Counted from the first letter of the stretch, positions 37,896 through 47,493 are shown. The stretch is 64,000 nt of DNA from Muricauda sp. MAR_2010_75 (GCF_000745185.1 NZ_JQNJ01000001.1:1945501-2009500), one strand, 5' to 3'. The notes: generated by a model from the letters alone, not told the origin. Made by a program: numbers and translations.

Positions 37896-38885
37896 ATGGA
37901 CACCGGTATAATCCTCTTAGGTATTTTTTCGGGAATTGCTGTAGCAACCAGCTTTTATTTCGCTTCCTATTTTTTGTTTGTAAAGAAAAAAGATCGATTT
38001 AAAAACAGTCTTCTAGGATTTCTGTTCATAGCTATTGGGTTTCGCATTGCAAAGTCAATTGCATATTTCATTTTTATTGATGTTATCTCGGCAGGTCTGG
38101 CCATGGGGTATTTAGGCCTTTCATCCATTGGTCCATTAGTGTTCCTATACATCCGTTCATTTGGGAAAAAGGGAGAGGGCTCCAAATCCGATTTTGTTCA
38201 CTTTATTGTTCCATTTTTGGGTGTAATCGCTTGTTTTCTTACTCATTTGGGTCATATAGTTATATTGTACAAAAGCGTTACGGCATTACTATTTGTCTAT
38301 TTGGCTATTGCCTTCATCATGCATTTTAGGACCGACTATCACAATAAGGGTGTTAGAAAGTGGAACCTACAGGTTTTGGTAGGTGTCTGCGTGATTGGAT
38401 TATCGTTTGTTACACAACATTTAACCCCTGATGTCTTAAAGTACGCTATTGGAACTGGGGTAGCATCCTTGGTTATTTATTATCTTTTTATTTCCGCCTT
38501 GAAATCGCAAGTGGTTTTTACAAAACCTGTTTCCAAAAAACTTCCCCAAAGTGTGGTGGAAAAAATCAAGAATGCTTTTGAAAAAGACAAGATCTATATG
38601 GAGCAGGCTCTTACGTTATCTGAGTTCTCCAAGAATCAAGAGGTTCCAACCTATCTTGTTTCTGAAGCGATTAAGAAACTCTATGGGAAAAGGTTTCCAG
38701 AAGCCATCAATTATTTCCGAATTGAGGAAATAAAGAAAATCCTTATCAACAATGGGAGTATTAAAATTGAGGCTCTGGCCTATGAGGTAGGATTTAATAC
38801 ACCTTCAACGTTTTATGCCGCTTTTAAACGGGAAACCAATATGAGCCCCAAGGAATTTCAGAAAAAGCATTTGGTGCACTATTAG
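37896..38885 (+). CDS. AraC-family transcriptional regulator with membrane N-domain
   Basis: 329 aa from ATG 37896 (an in-frame TTG lies 21 nt upstream). The first about 210 residues form roughly seven hydrophobic helices (ILLGIFSGIAVATSFYFASYFLF and onward). The C-terminal 100 residues are an AraC-type double HTH (ALTLSEFSKNQEVPTYLVSEAI, IKIEALAYEVGFNTPSTFYAAFKRETNMSP). Such 7TM-HTH proteins are common in Bacteroidota and presumably sense an envelope or external signal. It follows the oxidoreductase gene by 164 nt and could regulate it. Confidence 0.88.
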   Translation: MDTGIILLGIFSGIAVATSFYFASYFLFVKKKDRFKNSLLGFLFIAIGFRIAKSIAYFIFIDVISAGLAMGYLGLSSIGPLVFLYIRSFGKKGEGSKSDFVHFIVPFLGVIACFLTHLGHIVILYKSVTALLFVYLAIAFIMHFRTDYHNKGVRKWNLQVLVGVCVIGLSFVTQHLTPDVLKYAIGTGVASLVIYYLFISALKSQVVFTKPVSKKLPQSVVEKIKNAFEKDKIYMEQALTLSEFSKNQEVPTYLVSEAIKKLYGKRFPEAINYFRIEEIKKILINNGSIKIEALAYEVGFNTPSTFYAAFKRETNMSPKEFQKKHLVHY

Positions 38886-38901
38886 GGCCTTATTTCTAAT
38901 T

Positions 38902-39561
38902 TTAAACTCCTGGATATTCCCCCAAATAAATTAATATAAAAGCCAAAGTGTTGGATACTCCATGGGCAATCATGGGAATGGTCAGATTTTTGTTCCATTT
39001 TAGAAAAATGATTCCTAAAAAGAGACCGCTCAAGCCTTCTTGAATCCATCCAGTGATTCCTTGTTCCGTATGTCCCCATCCAAATAGGATGCTGGACAGA
39101 ATCAAAGCTACTATCCAGGCGGCGTTGCCATTTCCAAATACATTGGCTAGCCTGTTCATTAAAAATCCCCTAAAGCAAATCTCTTCCCCAATTGCGCCTA
39201 AAATCCAAGACAAAATGGTGAACAGGAGTAATATGGTCAGGTTACCGTGAATGCTTTTCAAATCGCTAAGGTCGGGCTCCGTATTAAAATAATTACTCAA
39301 CAGGGGAGTGGTGACATAGGTGGCGAAAAGTTCAAGGGCAATGCCCAATCCAATGCCAATGATTATGGCTTTTTTTAGGTCAATACCCTTGAAATTCCAT
39401 CCAATGGACGAAAACTTCTCCTTTTTAAGTCTTAGAACAATCCAAATAAATGGGACGATATAAAGTGTTTGTGAAATGAGGAGATAGCCTTTTGCATCTA
39501 AAAAGACGAAGAGAACAAAAATTAAAATTTCTACGAGTAGCAGTACTTTTTTTATTTTCAT
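38902..39561 (-). CDS. CPBP-family intramembrane metalloprotease
   Basis: 219 aa, mostly transmembrane. The CPBP (CAAX protease/bacteriocin-processing) motif is EEICFRGFLMNRLA, followed by a conserved W-G-H (SILFGWGHTEQGITGW) and a C-terminal N-containing motif (IAHGVSNTLAF). These supply the glutamates and histidines that bind zinc. Substrate unknown. It is the last gene of a minus-strand run and follows the GNAT gene by 4 nt. Confidence 0.88.
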   Translation of the reverse strand: MKIKKVLLLVEILIFVLFVFLDAKGYLLISQTLYIVPFIWIVLRLKKEKFSSIGWNFKGIDLKKAIIIGIGLGIALELFATYVTTPLLSNYFNTEPDLSDLKSIHGNLTILLLFTILSWILGAIGEEICFRGFLMNRLANVFGNGNAAWIVALILSSILFGWGHTEQGITGWIQEGLSGLFLGIIFLKWNKNLTIPMIAHGVSNTLAFILIYLGEYPGV

Positions 39562-39565
39562 ATGG

Positions 39566-40036
39566 TTAGGATTGTAATGATTTCTTCATGATTATTTCTG
39601 TTCGTTTTACTACAAACATTCCTTTGGGGGCAGGGGCATTTGTGAACCCCATAGATCGATACATCTTAAGGGCAATTTCCAATTTGTTAAAGGTTTGGAG
39701 GTACAGATGTTGACCACCTTGCTCTCTCGCAAATCCAATGCATTTTCGCACCAATTTTTTGCCTATTCCCATGCCTTGGGCCTGTTTGGCCACCACAAGC
39801 TTGCAGAACTCGTAATCGGTTTTGTTCAATTTTTTGACTGCTACTATACCCATACAATGCCCATCCCTATTTGCATAGTATGCCATCCCTCCAGTTTTGA
39901 TATAGTGTTCAACAGGATTTTGAACTTCCAAAAGATCTTCTTCTTGAGGACGAACCCCCATGGTGTTCGTTAACCAATCTACCCAGATTTTTTCAAAATC
40001 ACCTTTGTTTTGTTCTGTGTATGAATCAATTGTCAT
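39566..40036 (-). CDS. GNAT-family N-acetyltransferase
   Basis: 156 aa. Motif A is readable: LVVAKQAQGMGIGKKLVRKCIGFA with Q-x-x-G-x-G. The fold closes with YLQTFNKLEIALKMYRSMGF. MarR-free, soluble, single domain; substrate unknown. It lies 22 nt after the serine hydrolase gene and 4 nt before the CPBP protease, so probably on the same transcript. Confidence 0.85.
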   Translation of the reverse strand: MTIDSYTEQNKGDFEKIWVDWLTNTMGVRPQEEDLLEVQNPVEHYIKTGGMAYYANRDGHCMGIVAVKKLNKTDYEFCKLVVAKQAQGMGIGKKLVRKCIGFAREQGGQHLYLQTFNKLEIALKMYRSMGFTNAPAPKGMFVVKRTEIIMKKSLQS

Positions 40037-40058
40037 GTGTCACTAAATTATGATATTA

Positions 40059-41183
40059 TCAACTGCCCTTAATTGAAGGTAAAATATCCCACCAAAGCAT
40101 AGGCTCAGATTTTCTGGTAATGGATCCATTGCCAGCAGTGGAAACCACCACCAAATCCAAATGCGGAATTATCCAAATAAACTGGCCACCATAGCCTATG
40201 GCATAATAAATGTCTTGGGTTTCTATATTATCATAAACATAATGTTCGCTTGCATATACCCACCAATGATATCCATAATCATTGTACTCTGTGTTTTTAA
40301 TTTTTTTTGTGGTTGAATTTTTAATCCAATTTTCCGAAACCACTTGAGTTCCTTCCCAATTACCTTTGTTTAAGTACAACTGACCAAATCTTAACATATC
40401 CAGAGACCTTAAATAGAGCTCTCCAGAAGTCCATGTAAGACGATTTGCGCCACTGGTCCATTCCCAATTTTGAATGCCAATTTTGGAAAATAAGTTTGAA
40501 GCCGCATAGTCTTCTGCGGACTTGCCAGTTTTGTTCTGTATGACCCCCGACAGAAGAATGCTGCAGCCACTGTTATAGGTAAATTGGGTTCCAGGGTCAT
40601 ATACCAAAGGTAGATCCAGTACGTATTTGATCATATCATTACTGTTCCAAAGCATGGTGGCAGAATTGTTGGGGTTGCCGTACGGATAGGAGAATTCATC
40701 CCACTCATACCCGGCACTCATGGATAGAACATGTTCCAAGGTCATATTTTCTTTTTCTTCGGTTAGGTTGGCTATAGTACTGTATTCGGGAAAGTAGTTC
40801 AGTATTTTTTCATCTAAGTTTTCAATGAATCCTTTATCAATGGCAATACCGATGAGGGCAGAAGTAAAACTTTTGGTAACCGAAAACAATCGGTGCAACT
40901 CAGTTTTGTCATACCCATTAAAATATTCTTCCAGTACTATTTGATTATTTCTCGAAATGAGCAAACTGTGTACATTTCCAAATTGACCATTTCTGATTTT
41001 GGTCACCAGACTTTGTAATTTAAGGGTATCAAAATTTTGCTGATGAGCAGATAAAAAAGAGTTTTCAAAATCATTGGGTATAGGATTGTCCGTGACTTTG
41101 TCTTGACTACAGCAAACAAGACATATGACCACGGTAAACAACAATGTCAGAAAGGTAATTTTATATAGTGTTTTAAAACCCAT
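40059..41183 (-). CDS. serine hydrolase, beta-lactamase/6-aminohexanoate-dimer hydrolase family
   Basis: About 374 aa from ATG 41183; an in-frame ATG at 41225 would add 14 residues before the hydrophobic signal. The class C-type catalytic S-x-x-K is Ser101/Lys104 (LFSVTKSFTSAL), with the Y-x-N element as TYNSGCSILLSG and a late H/G motif (AIGYGGQFIWIIPHLDLVVV). Signal segment LLFTVVICLVCC suggests export, possibly as a lipoprotein. Substrate unknown; such proteins act as esterases, amidases or DD-peptidases. Confidence 0.85.
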   Translation of the reverse strand: MGFKTLYKITFLTLLFTVVICLVCCSQDKVTDNPIPNDFENSFLSAHQQNFDTLKLQSLVTKIRNGQFGNVHSLLISRNNQIVLEEYFNGYDKTELHRLFSVTKSFTSALIGIAIDKGFIENLDEKILNYFPEYSTIANLTEEKENMTLEHVLSMSAGYEWDEFSYPYGNPNNSATMLWNSNDMIKYVLDLPLVYDPGTQFTYNSGCSILLSGVIQNKTGKSAEDYAASNLFSKIGIQNWEWTSGANRLTWTSGELYLRSLDMLRFGQLYLNKGNWEGTQVVSENWIKNSTTKKIKNTEYNDYGYHWWVYASEHYVYDNIETQDIYYAIGYGGQFIWIIPHLDLVVVSTAGNGSITRKSEPMLWWDILPSIKGS

Positions 41184-41240
41184 AATTGTTCCATTCGTTG
41201 TAAAGTCTTCCAGTTCACAGCACAAAAAGGAATAAAAAAA

Positions 41241-42005
41241 TTACTGCAAATTGTGAAGGTTCAATGTTAGTTTTTGATTTGGAATCACTATTCTAACAAT
41301 ATCCCGCTGTTTGTTTTTGGCTATATAAACAATGTTGTCCGGCATTCCCCCATCCGATTCTACTGATAGAACATCCGAATCTATGGTGTTTTGAAAATAG
41401 GGTACCTCAATTTTTTCCTCTCCAATTTTATAGATGATGACATCGGAAACAAGCATACTGGTGGGCACAAATACCTTTAGGGCCAAAGTATCTTCAGTTT
41501 TTAGGGCAACGGCATTAAGCGCCATAAAAATCTCGCTTCTAAAAATATCATGAAGAATGATGGTGTCCAGTTTTTTTTCATTGAATACGGTATCCCTGGT
41601 CACATTGTAGTAGCCTTGCAATCGATTATCAACCTGATTTAGGTTGACATTCAGCTTGGTTGATTCACCAATTAAAAGGTCAATTTTAGTTCCAATAGTT
41701 TTCATTGTTGCTGTGTCCAACACAAATTCGGCGGTTTCATAAACGCTGCCATCATCAAAAAGAGAGGTGTCCCTTGCCACAAATAATGGTCCATCATAAT
41801 AGGTGACAAAGGTCATTGACCCCACTTTGTTCTGTGCTGAGTCCAACATATGGAAATAGCTGTTTTTGGATGACAGTAGGGACATATTTATCTCCTTGCC
41901 TGCCCATTTCTTGATGTTTGGAGGCGTTGAAGAACCACAACTGAAAAAAAAAAGACAGGTTATGCCATAAAAGCCAAAGCGAAATAACCATTTTATTTTC
42001 TTCAT
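41241..42005 (-). CDS. hypothetical lipoprotein
   Basis: About 254 aa. The signal LFRFGFYGITCLFFFSCGSS has a clear lipobox Cys. The rest is beta-rich and soluble, with no recognised family. The gene starts 3 nt after the cupin gene and ends upstream of the serine hydrolase, so it belongs to the same minus-strand operon. Two adjacent ATGs exist at 42005 and 42008. Confidence 0.7.
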   Translation of the reverse strand: MKKIKWLFRFGFYGITCLFFFSCGSSTPPNIKKWAGKEINMSLLSSKNSYFHMLDSAQNKVGSMTFVTYYDGPLFVARDTSLFDDGSVYETAEFVLDTATMKTIGTKIDLLIGESTKLNVNLNQVDNRLQGYYNVTRDTVFNEKKLDTIILHDIFRSEIFMALNAVALKTEDTLALKVFVPTSMLVSDVIIYKIGEEKIEVPYFQNTIDSDVLSVESDGGMPDNIVYIAKNKQRDIVRIVIPNQKLTLNLHNLQ

Positions 42006-42011
42006 CATTAT

Positions 42012-42362
42012 TTATTGTGTTTTTAAAAAGTCTCCATCTATGACCAATAGTTTGGCTCCAATCCCTGATATGGTCAGATGGGAGCTTAACCCATTAGAGA
42101 CAACATACGTCATCCCTGCAGTAAGCCAGAATTTTTCACCATTTTTTAATTCGCTCACCAATGTCCCCTCTAGGCAATGCACAATGTGCCCTTTTTCGCA
42201 CCAATGGTCGGCAATATAGTTTTTGGACAATTCTACAACCCTAATTCTTAGTCCACTATATTGCAGTGTTTGCCAAATTGCGATTCCGGCTTCTCCTACA
42301 TGTTCGGTTTTTGGAATTCCATTCCAGTCAATTGCCTGAAAGGGGATATCTTCTTTTTTCAT
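42012..42362 (-). CDS. cupin-fold protein of the DHCW-motif family
   Basis: 116 aa single cupin domain. The family name motif is seen in YIADHWCEKGHIVHCLEGTL, with the second cupin box around FWLTAGMTYVVSN. The histidines and cysteine could bind a metal. Function is not established for the family. It lies 6 nt after the DUF2911 gene and 3 nt before the lipoprotein gene. Confidence 0.8.
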   Translation of the reverse strand: MKKEDIPFQAIDWNGIPKTEHVGEAGIAIWQTLQYSGLRIRVVELSKNYIADHWCEKGHIVHCLEGTLVSELKNGEKFWLTAGMTYVVSNGLSSHLTISGIGAKLLVIDGDFLKTQ

Positions 42363-42368
42363 ATTGAT

Positions 42369-43472
42369 TTAAAAAGGTATCTGATAGGTGCCCGCTTGCA
42401 TTTCCTCAATGACCGTATTAAAACGATCGTGAAATTGTTGTGGTGCCAAAGCAATGGCAGATTTTATGTTTTTTACCGCTTTTTTGGTATTGCCCACAAA
42501 GTATTGGGCCAACCCTTCATTGATTGTCAAAATCCAAGAGTTTGCATATTTTTTGTTCGCTTCCGCAGCAAACTCCAAAGCCAATTGATATTCTTTCTGT
42601 GATAAAAGATTTCTGCCAAATTGGAACGCTTGGTTTTCGGAATAGTCCATGGTTTTGAGTTCGTTCACAGTGGCTGTGTATTCCCCAGTTCGTCCCAACC
42701 TCTTTAGCAAAGCACTTTTGGTACCCACATTGGTAAAGTTTCTGTTTGCGGCAAATCCATGAAAACCACCGTTGATGGATCTATTGGCCCACTCCAAAGC
42801 CTCTTCAAGATTGGTATCGTGGGCAAGACACCAGTTGGCGGCATCATTCCATGCTTCCCAGTGGTAGGTGTTGATTCCCCTTAATTCACTGCGAAGACTC
42901 TCCACAACAGTCTTGTTGAGGTCTACGGAGACCGTAAAGGGAATTCTTTTATCGGCCCATTCCAGTCCAATTTTTACCTCATTTTCTTTCCAATCCAAAA
43001 ATTCATAATCCAATTTTTCGGAAAAGGGACATGATTCAGCGGTTACATCCACGGTAAGGGTAATATCTTTTTCGGTATCCAGGTAATAACTTCCCCACTG
43101 ATTGTTGTTATGGGCAAAAAGCAAAGTATAGGTCTCTCCTTTGGGAATGATATGAAAACCATACGTTCCTGCTTTTAACGGACTGCCTTCAATGGATACA
43201 TTCGTAGAGAAAGTAATGGTGGTATTCATATTGGCTCCAGCACGCCAAGCAATGGGGTCTCCATTTTGAGGAATTACATTGGGGTCTTCCCAAATATTTC
43301 TTTCGTTTACGGATGGACTTCCATAGCTTATGGTAATATCGGTTACACCCAAGGTTTGGGTTTCAATTACCTCATTGCTGGGTTTTGGAATTTTTAGGGT
43401 ATGAAACTGTGCGTTTGTGCTTGAAACAATCAAGAACAGAAAAATAGGAAACAACAATTTACTGCGATTCAT
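42369..43472 (-). CDS. DUF2911-domain exported protein
   Basis: 367 aa. Signal peptide to TNAQ, then the DUF2911 region (about 25-170) with VTDITISYGSPSVNERNIW, IAWRAGANMNTTITF and GTYGFHIIPKGETYTLLFAHNNNQWGSY (key words). The C-terminal part is helical with TPR-like pairs (NQAFQFGRNLLSQKEYQLALEFAAEANKKY). DUF2911 proteins are very common in Bacteroidota and of unknown function. It is first in the minus-strand operon running down to the CPBP protease. Confidence 0.88.
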   Translation of the reverse strand: MNRSKLLFPIFLFLIVSSTNAQFHTLKIPKPSNEVIETQTLGVTDITISYGSPSVNERNIWEDPNVIPQNGDPIAWRAGANMNTTITFSTNVSIEGSPLKAGTYGFHIIPKGETYTLLFAHNNNQWGSYYLDTEKDITLTVDVTAESCPFSEKLDYEFLDWKENEVKIGLEWADKRIPFTVSVDLNKTVVESLRSELRGINTYHWEAWNDAANWCLAHDTNLEEALEWANRSINGGFHGFAANRNFTNVGTKSALLKRLGRTGEYTATVNELKTMDYSENQAFQFGRNLLSQKEYQLALEFAAEANKKYANSWILTINEGLAQYFVGNTKKAVKNIKSAIALAPQQFHDRFNTVIEEMQAGTYQIPF

Positions 43473-43725
43473 AAGGGATTAATTTTTGTAAAACTAAATC
43501 AAGCACAGCTCAAAAATCTCTTGATTCCTGAAATATGGATATTAAAAAGAACACTCCGGGCTATTGGTCTTCCCTATTCATTATTTCCAAAGATTTCTGA
43601 CTTCAAGAACATCCAAACCGATCAACGATCAAGAAAGTGAAAGTATTCTTAAAATATGTCTTGATTCAAATAATCACGATGATCTTCCTCGGGTAGAAAT
43701 GTAAAGTTATGGAAACAAAGATATT

Positions 43726-45945
43726 ATGAAATCACAGCCTGTTTTCACGTCAATCTTTATTCTTTTTTCGTTATGGTCCTTTGCGCAGTCCTCGCAATCC
43801 ACCCGAGATCGGTATAGATACCAAATGTCCGAAGTTGGTAACCCAATAACCATTGATGGTATAGAAGGACCAAACGAATGGGAAGCCATACCCATAATCG
43901 ATACGTTTTATAATCATGACCCCTTGGATAGCGGAACTGCTAAAAACAAAACTGAGGTCAAATTGGCCTACAGTGGAACCTCACTTTACATTTTGGCGAA
44001 ATGTTATGACGAAGGAAAGCGCATAGTCCAATCTCTAGATAGGGATTCAGATAATGGACATTGGGGAAGCGATTCTTTTTCCATTGCCATAGATCCCATC
44101 AATGAAAAGCAAAGTGGTTATTTTTTTGGTGTCAACGCAGGAGGTGCTGAGGTTGAAGGCAGCCTTGTTGTTGAAGTAGCGAATACAAAGTTTTCATACA
44201 CTTGGGATGAAAAATGGTTTTCTTCGGTAAAACAGTATGAAGATTATTGGTTGGCCGAAATGGAGATTCCCTTTACCAGTATTCGATATAATGCAAATAA
44301 TCTGGAATGGGGAATTGGCCTTTTAAGAGGAGACAAAGTTGAAAACATGTATTATACCTGGACTCCATTTGCAGTCAATTTCAGCGGATTCGATGTAAAC
44401 TACATGGGCTCCTTGGTATGGGGTAAAATCCCGGAAGTTAAAGGGAAGACGGTCTTTGTGAAGCCCTATTCAACAGTATCTTCCCTAAAGAACAACTTAG
44501 ATGATGATACTTCCACCCAAACCGAAATAGACACTGGTTTGGACCTGAGGGTGGGCATTACCAAATCCTTGAATGCCAACATTACCATAAATCCTGATTT
44601 TTCCAACGCGGACATTGATCAAGAAGTGGTCAATATTACCCGGTTTGATATTTCGTTGCCCGAACGGCGTGAGTTTTTTATAGAGAATGCAGACCTATTC
44701 ACCAATTTTGGGAGTTATGACGTACAACCCTTCTTTTCTAGGCGCATCGGTCTTAAAGATGGTAAAAATATACCTATTGTATACGGCACCAGGGTTACCG
44801 GGAACATAACGGGCAATACACGAATAGGGGCAATGAACATTCAGACCAAAGCTGAGGGAGGCGTAGATGGTCAGAACTATACCGTTGCTGCGGTTAACCA
44901 AAAAGTATTGAAACGATCACAACTAAAGGCCTTGTTCATCAATAGACAGGAAACGGGAAACGATACCATAAATGACTTCAATAGAAACTATGGCGCAGAG
45001 TTCACTTTTATTTCAGAAAAGGGAAATTTCAATACGAACATAAAGTACCATTCCACGGTAACCGATGAGGGGCAAAAAGGAGCTTACTATGGCATAAAGG
45101 GCAATTATATCAATAGAAGGTTGGGAACAGGCTGGTTGATTGATGTGGTGGAAGATGGTTATAGGGCAGAGCTGGGATTTGTCCCCAGGCAAAGCAGCTT
45201 TGACCCCAACAGGAATGAATTGGTAAAACTTGGATATTATTTACTGAACCCTTGGGCCAATTATAAATTTTTTCCAAAAAGGGAAGACCATATCCTAACG
45301 AAGCAAGCAATAGGGTCATGGCATAATATGTACTACAATATGGATGGCAGTTTGAATGAAAGTGACAATAATCTATCGTACGAGTTCTTTTTTAAGAACA
45401 CTGCTCTTCTTGCAATCTGGGCAAATAGGAGGGAGGTAAACCTAAGATATGAGACGGCCTTGTTGGGTGGAGATTTTGACCCACTTCCCGCTGAGAATTA
45501 TGGTTTTTGGAGTGGAAATATATCCTATGACTCAGATATCAGAAAACATTTTACCTATAATACGGAACTATCCTATGGCGAGTTTTATAATGGACATATT
45601 ACGTCAGCCTCCATTACTGCCAATATGCGCTTTGGGTTCTGGGGTAATTTCAATATTGCCTATTCTTATGACAAGGTAAGCCTACCTGGAACTTATGGAG
45701 AAAGAGAGTTTAACTTGGTTAAATTTAATGGATTACTTAGCCTTACCAACAAATTGTTTGTCAACAATACGGTTCAGTACAACACACAAAACAACAACTT
45801 CAGTGTTTTTTCAAGATTGCAATGGCGGTATTCTTCCTTATCGGATATATTCTTGATTTTTAATCAAAACAATGATACCGCAAATAATTTTGGGCTGGCC
45901 AATAGATCTATCATCCTAAAGGCAACCTATAGATTTGGTCTGTAA
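43726..45945 (+). CDS. DUF5916 protein with CBM9-like N-domain
   Basis: 739 aa, exported: signal peptide ends near SFAQ. Residues 35-240 form a family-9 carbohydrate-binding-like beta-sandwich (ITIDGIEGPNEWEAIPII, VKLAYSGTSLYILAKCYDEG). The rest is the DUF5916 region, which ends as an outer-membrane barrel with alternating strands and a terminal aromatic pattern (KATYRFGL). Function is unknown; linked to outer-membrane uptake or surface binding by architecture only. It is divergent from the DUF2911 operon across a 253-nt spacer in which I see no clear motif. Confidence 0.85.
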   Translation: MKSQPVFTSIFILFSLWSFAQSSQSTRDRYRYQMSEVGNPITIDGIEGPNEWEAIPIIDTFYNHDPLDSGTAKNKTEVKLAYSGTSLYILAKCYDEGKRIVQSLDRDSDNGHWGSDSFSIAIDPINEKQSGYFFGVNAGGAEVEGSLVVEVANTKFSYTWDEKWFSSVKQYEDYWLAEMEIPFTSIRYNANNLEWGIGLLRGDKVENMYYTWTPFAVNFSGFDVNYMGSLVWGKIPEVKGKTVFVKPYSTVSSLKNNLDDDTSTQTEIDTGLDLRVGITKSLNANITINPDFSNADIDQEVVNITRFDISLPERREFFIENADLFTNFGSYDVQPFFSRRIGLKDGKNIPIVYGTRVTGNITGNTRIGAMNIQTKAEGGVDGQNYTVAAVNQKVLKRSQLKALFINRQETGNDTINDFNRNYGAEFTFISEKGNFNTNIKYHSTVTDEGQKGAYYGIKGNYINRRLGTGWLIDVVEDGYRAELGFVPRQSSFDPNRNELVKLGYYLLNPWANYKFFPKREDHILTKQAIGSWHNMYYNMDGSLNESDNNLSYEFFFKNTALLAIWANRREVNLRYETALLGGDFDPLPAENYGFWSGNISYDSDIRKHFTYNTELSYGEFYNGHITSASITANMRFGFWGNFNIAYSYDKVSLPGTYGEREFNLVKFNGLLSLTNKLFVNNTVQYNTQNNNFSVFSRLQWRYSSLSDIFLIFNQNNDTANNFGLANRSIILKATYRFGL

Positions 45946-45966
45946 TTCAATTTAATCAAACTCTTT

Positions 45967-45988
45967 TGTGGGTCATTATATACCCACA
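45967..45988. promoter_or_regulatory. 7-bp inverted repeat after the DUF5916 gene
   Basis: TGTGGGT (45967-45973) and ACCCACA (45982-45988) flank an AT centre. The sequence just to its right (TATATACCCA, then AAA and GGAA, then TTATC) resembles one at 51759-51785. Possibly a transcript end structure or a small repeated element. Confidence 0.3.
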
Positions 45989-46023
45989 AATAGGAACATT
46001 ATCGCCAAAACTTTGGTCTTAGA

Positions 46024-46056
46024 AAACAAAAAAGCTCCGAGAAATCGGAGCTTTTT
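46024..46056 (-). terminator. tRNA-type terminator on the minus strand
   Basis: AAAAGCTCCGA (46030-46040) and TCGGAGCTTTT (46045-46055) form a perfect 11-bp stem with a GAAA tetraloop. On the minus strand it runs into TTTTTTGTTTT. It begins immediately beside the tRNA-Asp-like 3' fragment, so it most likely once terminated that tRNA gene. Confidence 0.85.
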
Positions 46057-46057
46057 G

Positions 46058-46071
46058 CGGTCTGGACGGGA
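46058..46071 (-). other. putative attachment site: 3' end remnant of a tRNA-Asp-like gene
   Basis: On the minus strand this reads TCCCGTCCAGACCG, which I recognise as the T-arm/acceptor 3' end with discriminator G of flavobacterial tRNA-Asp(GTC). Upstream tRNA sequence is missing. The tyrosine recombinase gene begins 137 nt away, and a matching terminator lies on the other side. This is the structure left when an integrative element inserts into a tRNA 3' end. The intact tRNA should sit at the other end of the element; I did not find it in the window. Confidence 0.55.
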
Positions 46072-46184
46072 TGCTGCCCCTAATATTTAACATTTCATTA
46101 ACTTACATTATTTTATTGATTATCAAATAATTAAATATATATTAGTTTTTATTTTACATCATAAAACACTACTTTTCGTGAAAA

Positions 46185-46205
46185 ATGCGGCACGAATGCG
46201 GCACG
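46185..46205. repeat. tandem 11-bp direct repeat at the integrase start
   Basis: ATGCGGCACG occurs at 46185-46194 and again at 46196-46205, overlapping a possible early start of the integrase. Both copies keep the reading frame odd (11-bp period), so they are unlikely to be coding. They could be arm-type recombinase or excisionase binding sites. Confidence 0.4.
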
Positions 46206-46208
46206 CTG

Positions 46209-47447
46209 ATGTACAATTATAAATTCTACATACCGGATAAATCCAATCAAAATGGAACCCATAGTATCAAATTAAGATATTATGAAAATCGTAATTCGAG
46301 AATCCAAATCGATACAGGAATAGAAATCCAACCGAAATATTGGAGCCCAGAGAAATCATTCTTGAAAAAATCGAAAGAAGTCGCTTCCGAATTTGTTCAA
46401 CTTACCCAAATGGACAGCTTGGCCAATCAAATTGTTTCCAGCTATCGAAATCAAGGAAGGCCACTTTCAAAAAAGATGTTCAAGAAACAATTTGAAGAAG
46501 GTGAACCGTCCATCAATTCAAAACCTGTCCAAGACTTTTTTACTGAATTTGACCATTATCTGGAAAGCAAAAAGAGCAAGGTGGTCAAAGATGTCATCAA
46601 GGATTACAATTCACTTAAAAAGCATTTGGAGGGTTTCCAGGAATTTTCGGGAATCATCATCGATTTCAATGCTTTTGATTATCATTTCTACCAAGAATGG
46701 ACGGACTACCTAGCGTACCATGCCCCATTAAAAAATGGAGGTGTCGGAATGAAGAACAACACGATAGGCAAGTTGGTGAAAAACTTAAAGGCCTTCTTAA
46801 ATGACCGTATGCGTAGAAACCGTATCAAGCCCATAGATCTTTCGGCATTCAAGGTAGTTCAAGAAGAAGTGGACCATATCTATCTATCCGATGATGAAAT
46901 TCAGTCAATTGCAGCCGTTGATTGTAAAGCCGATAAAGAATTGGAGAAAGTAAAAGACTTCTTTGTAATTGGGTGTTTGACAGGGCTTCGGTTTTCCGAT
47001 ATTTCGAGGATTCGACCTGAGTATTTGGATGATAATGGGTTTTTGAATATCCGACAAAAGAAGACTTCTGGCCGAATTGTAGTGCCACTTCGTTCCCAAG
47101 TCAAGAGCATTTTGAGAAGATATGATGGATATGCACCTGATATTGATTCATTCACTTTCAACAGGCGCATAAAGGAACTTGGGGATTCAGCCAAACTTCA
47201 CCAAAAAGTAGAGATTGAACATAAACGGGGAACTATAAAAGAAGCGCAACTTTTGGAAAAATATAAATTGATAAGTTCCCATACCTGTAGGCGTTCCTTT
47301 TGTACCAATGCTTACCTAAATGGCATCGATGTGCAACTCATCATGAAGATTTCTGGCCATAAATCAGAAAAGGCTTTCCGTCGTTATCTCAAAATTTCAA
47401 ATTATGAGGCCGCCCAAAAATTGAAAGAGGCGTGGGGAATTGCATAA
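46209..47447 (+). CDS. tyrosine recombinase / site-specific integrase
   Basis: About 412 aa from ATG 46209 (MYNYKFYIPDK); an in-frame ATG at 46185 lies in a tandem repeat and is less likely. N-terminal arm-type domain, SAM-like core-binding domain (about 105-210), then the catalytic domain: Arg in GCLTGLRFSDISRIR, H-x-x-R in SSHTCRRSFCTN, and the HKSEKAFRRYLK segment carrying the nucleophilic Tyr. It mediates integration and excision of the element that starts at the tRNA remnant just upstream. Confidence 0.95.
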   Translation: MYNYKFYIPDKSNQNGTHSIKLRYYENRNSRIQIDTGIEIQPKYWSPEKSFLKKSKEVASEFVQLTQMDSLANQIVSSYRNQGRPLSKKMFKKQFEEGEPSINSKPVQDFFTEFDHYLESKKSKVVKDVIKDYNSLKKHLEGFQEFSGIIIDFNAFDYHFYQEWTDYLAYHAPLKNGGVGMKNNTIGKLVKNLKAFLNDRMRRNRIKPIDLSAFKVVQEEVDHIYLSDDEIQSIAAVDCKADKELEKVKDFFVIGCLTGLRFSDISRIRPEYLDDNGFLNIRQKKTSGRIVVPLRSQVKSILRRYDGYAPDIDSFTFNRRIKELGDSAKLHQKVEIEHKRGTIKEAQLLEKYKLISSHTCRRSFCTNAYLNGIDVQLIMKISGHKSEKAFRRYLKISNYEAAQKLKEAWGIA

Positions 47448-47493
47448 AAATAAAATCTTACTTTACCCTTTAGAGGAACTTCATACTGTCATT

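Noticed and set aside
46185..46208. Integrase start at 46185
   Set aside because: The first eight codons are the 11-bp tandem repeat; ATG 46209 gives the usual MYNYKFYIP-like opening.
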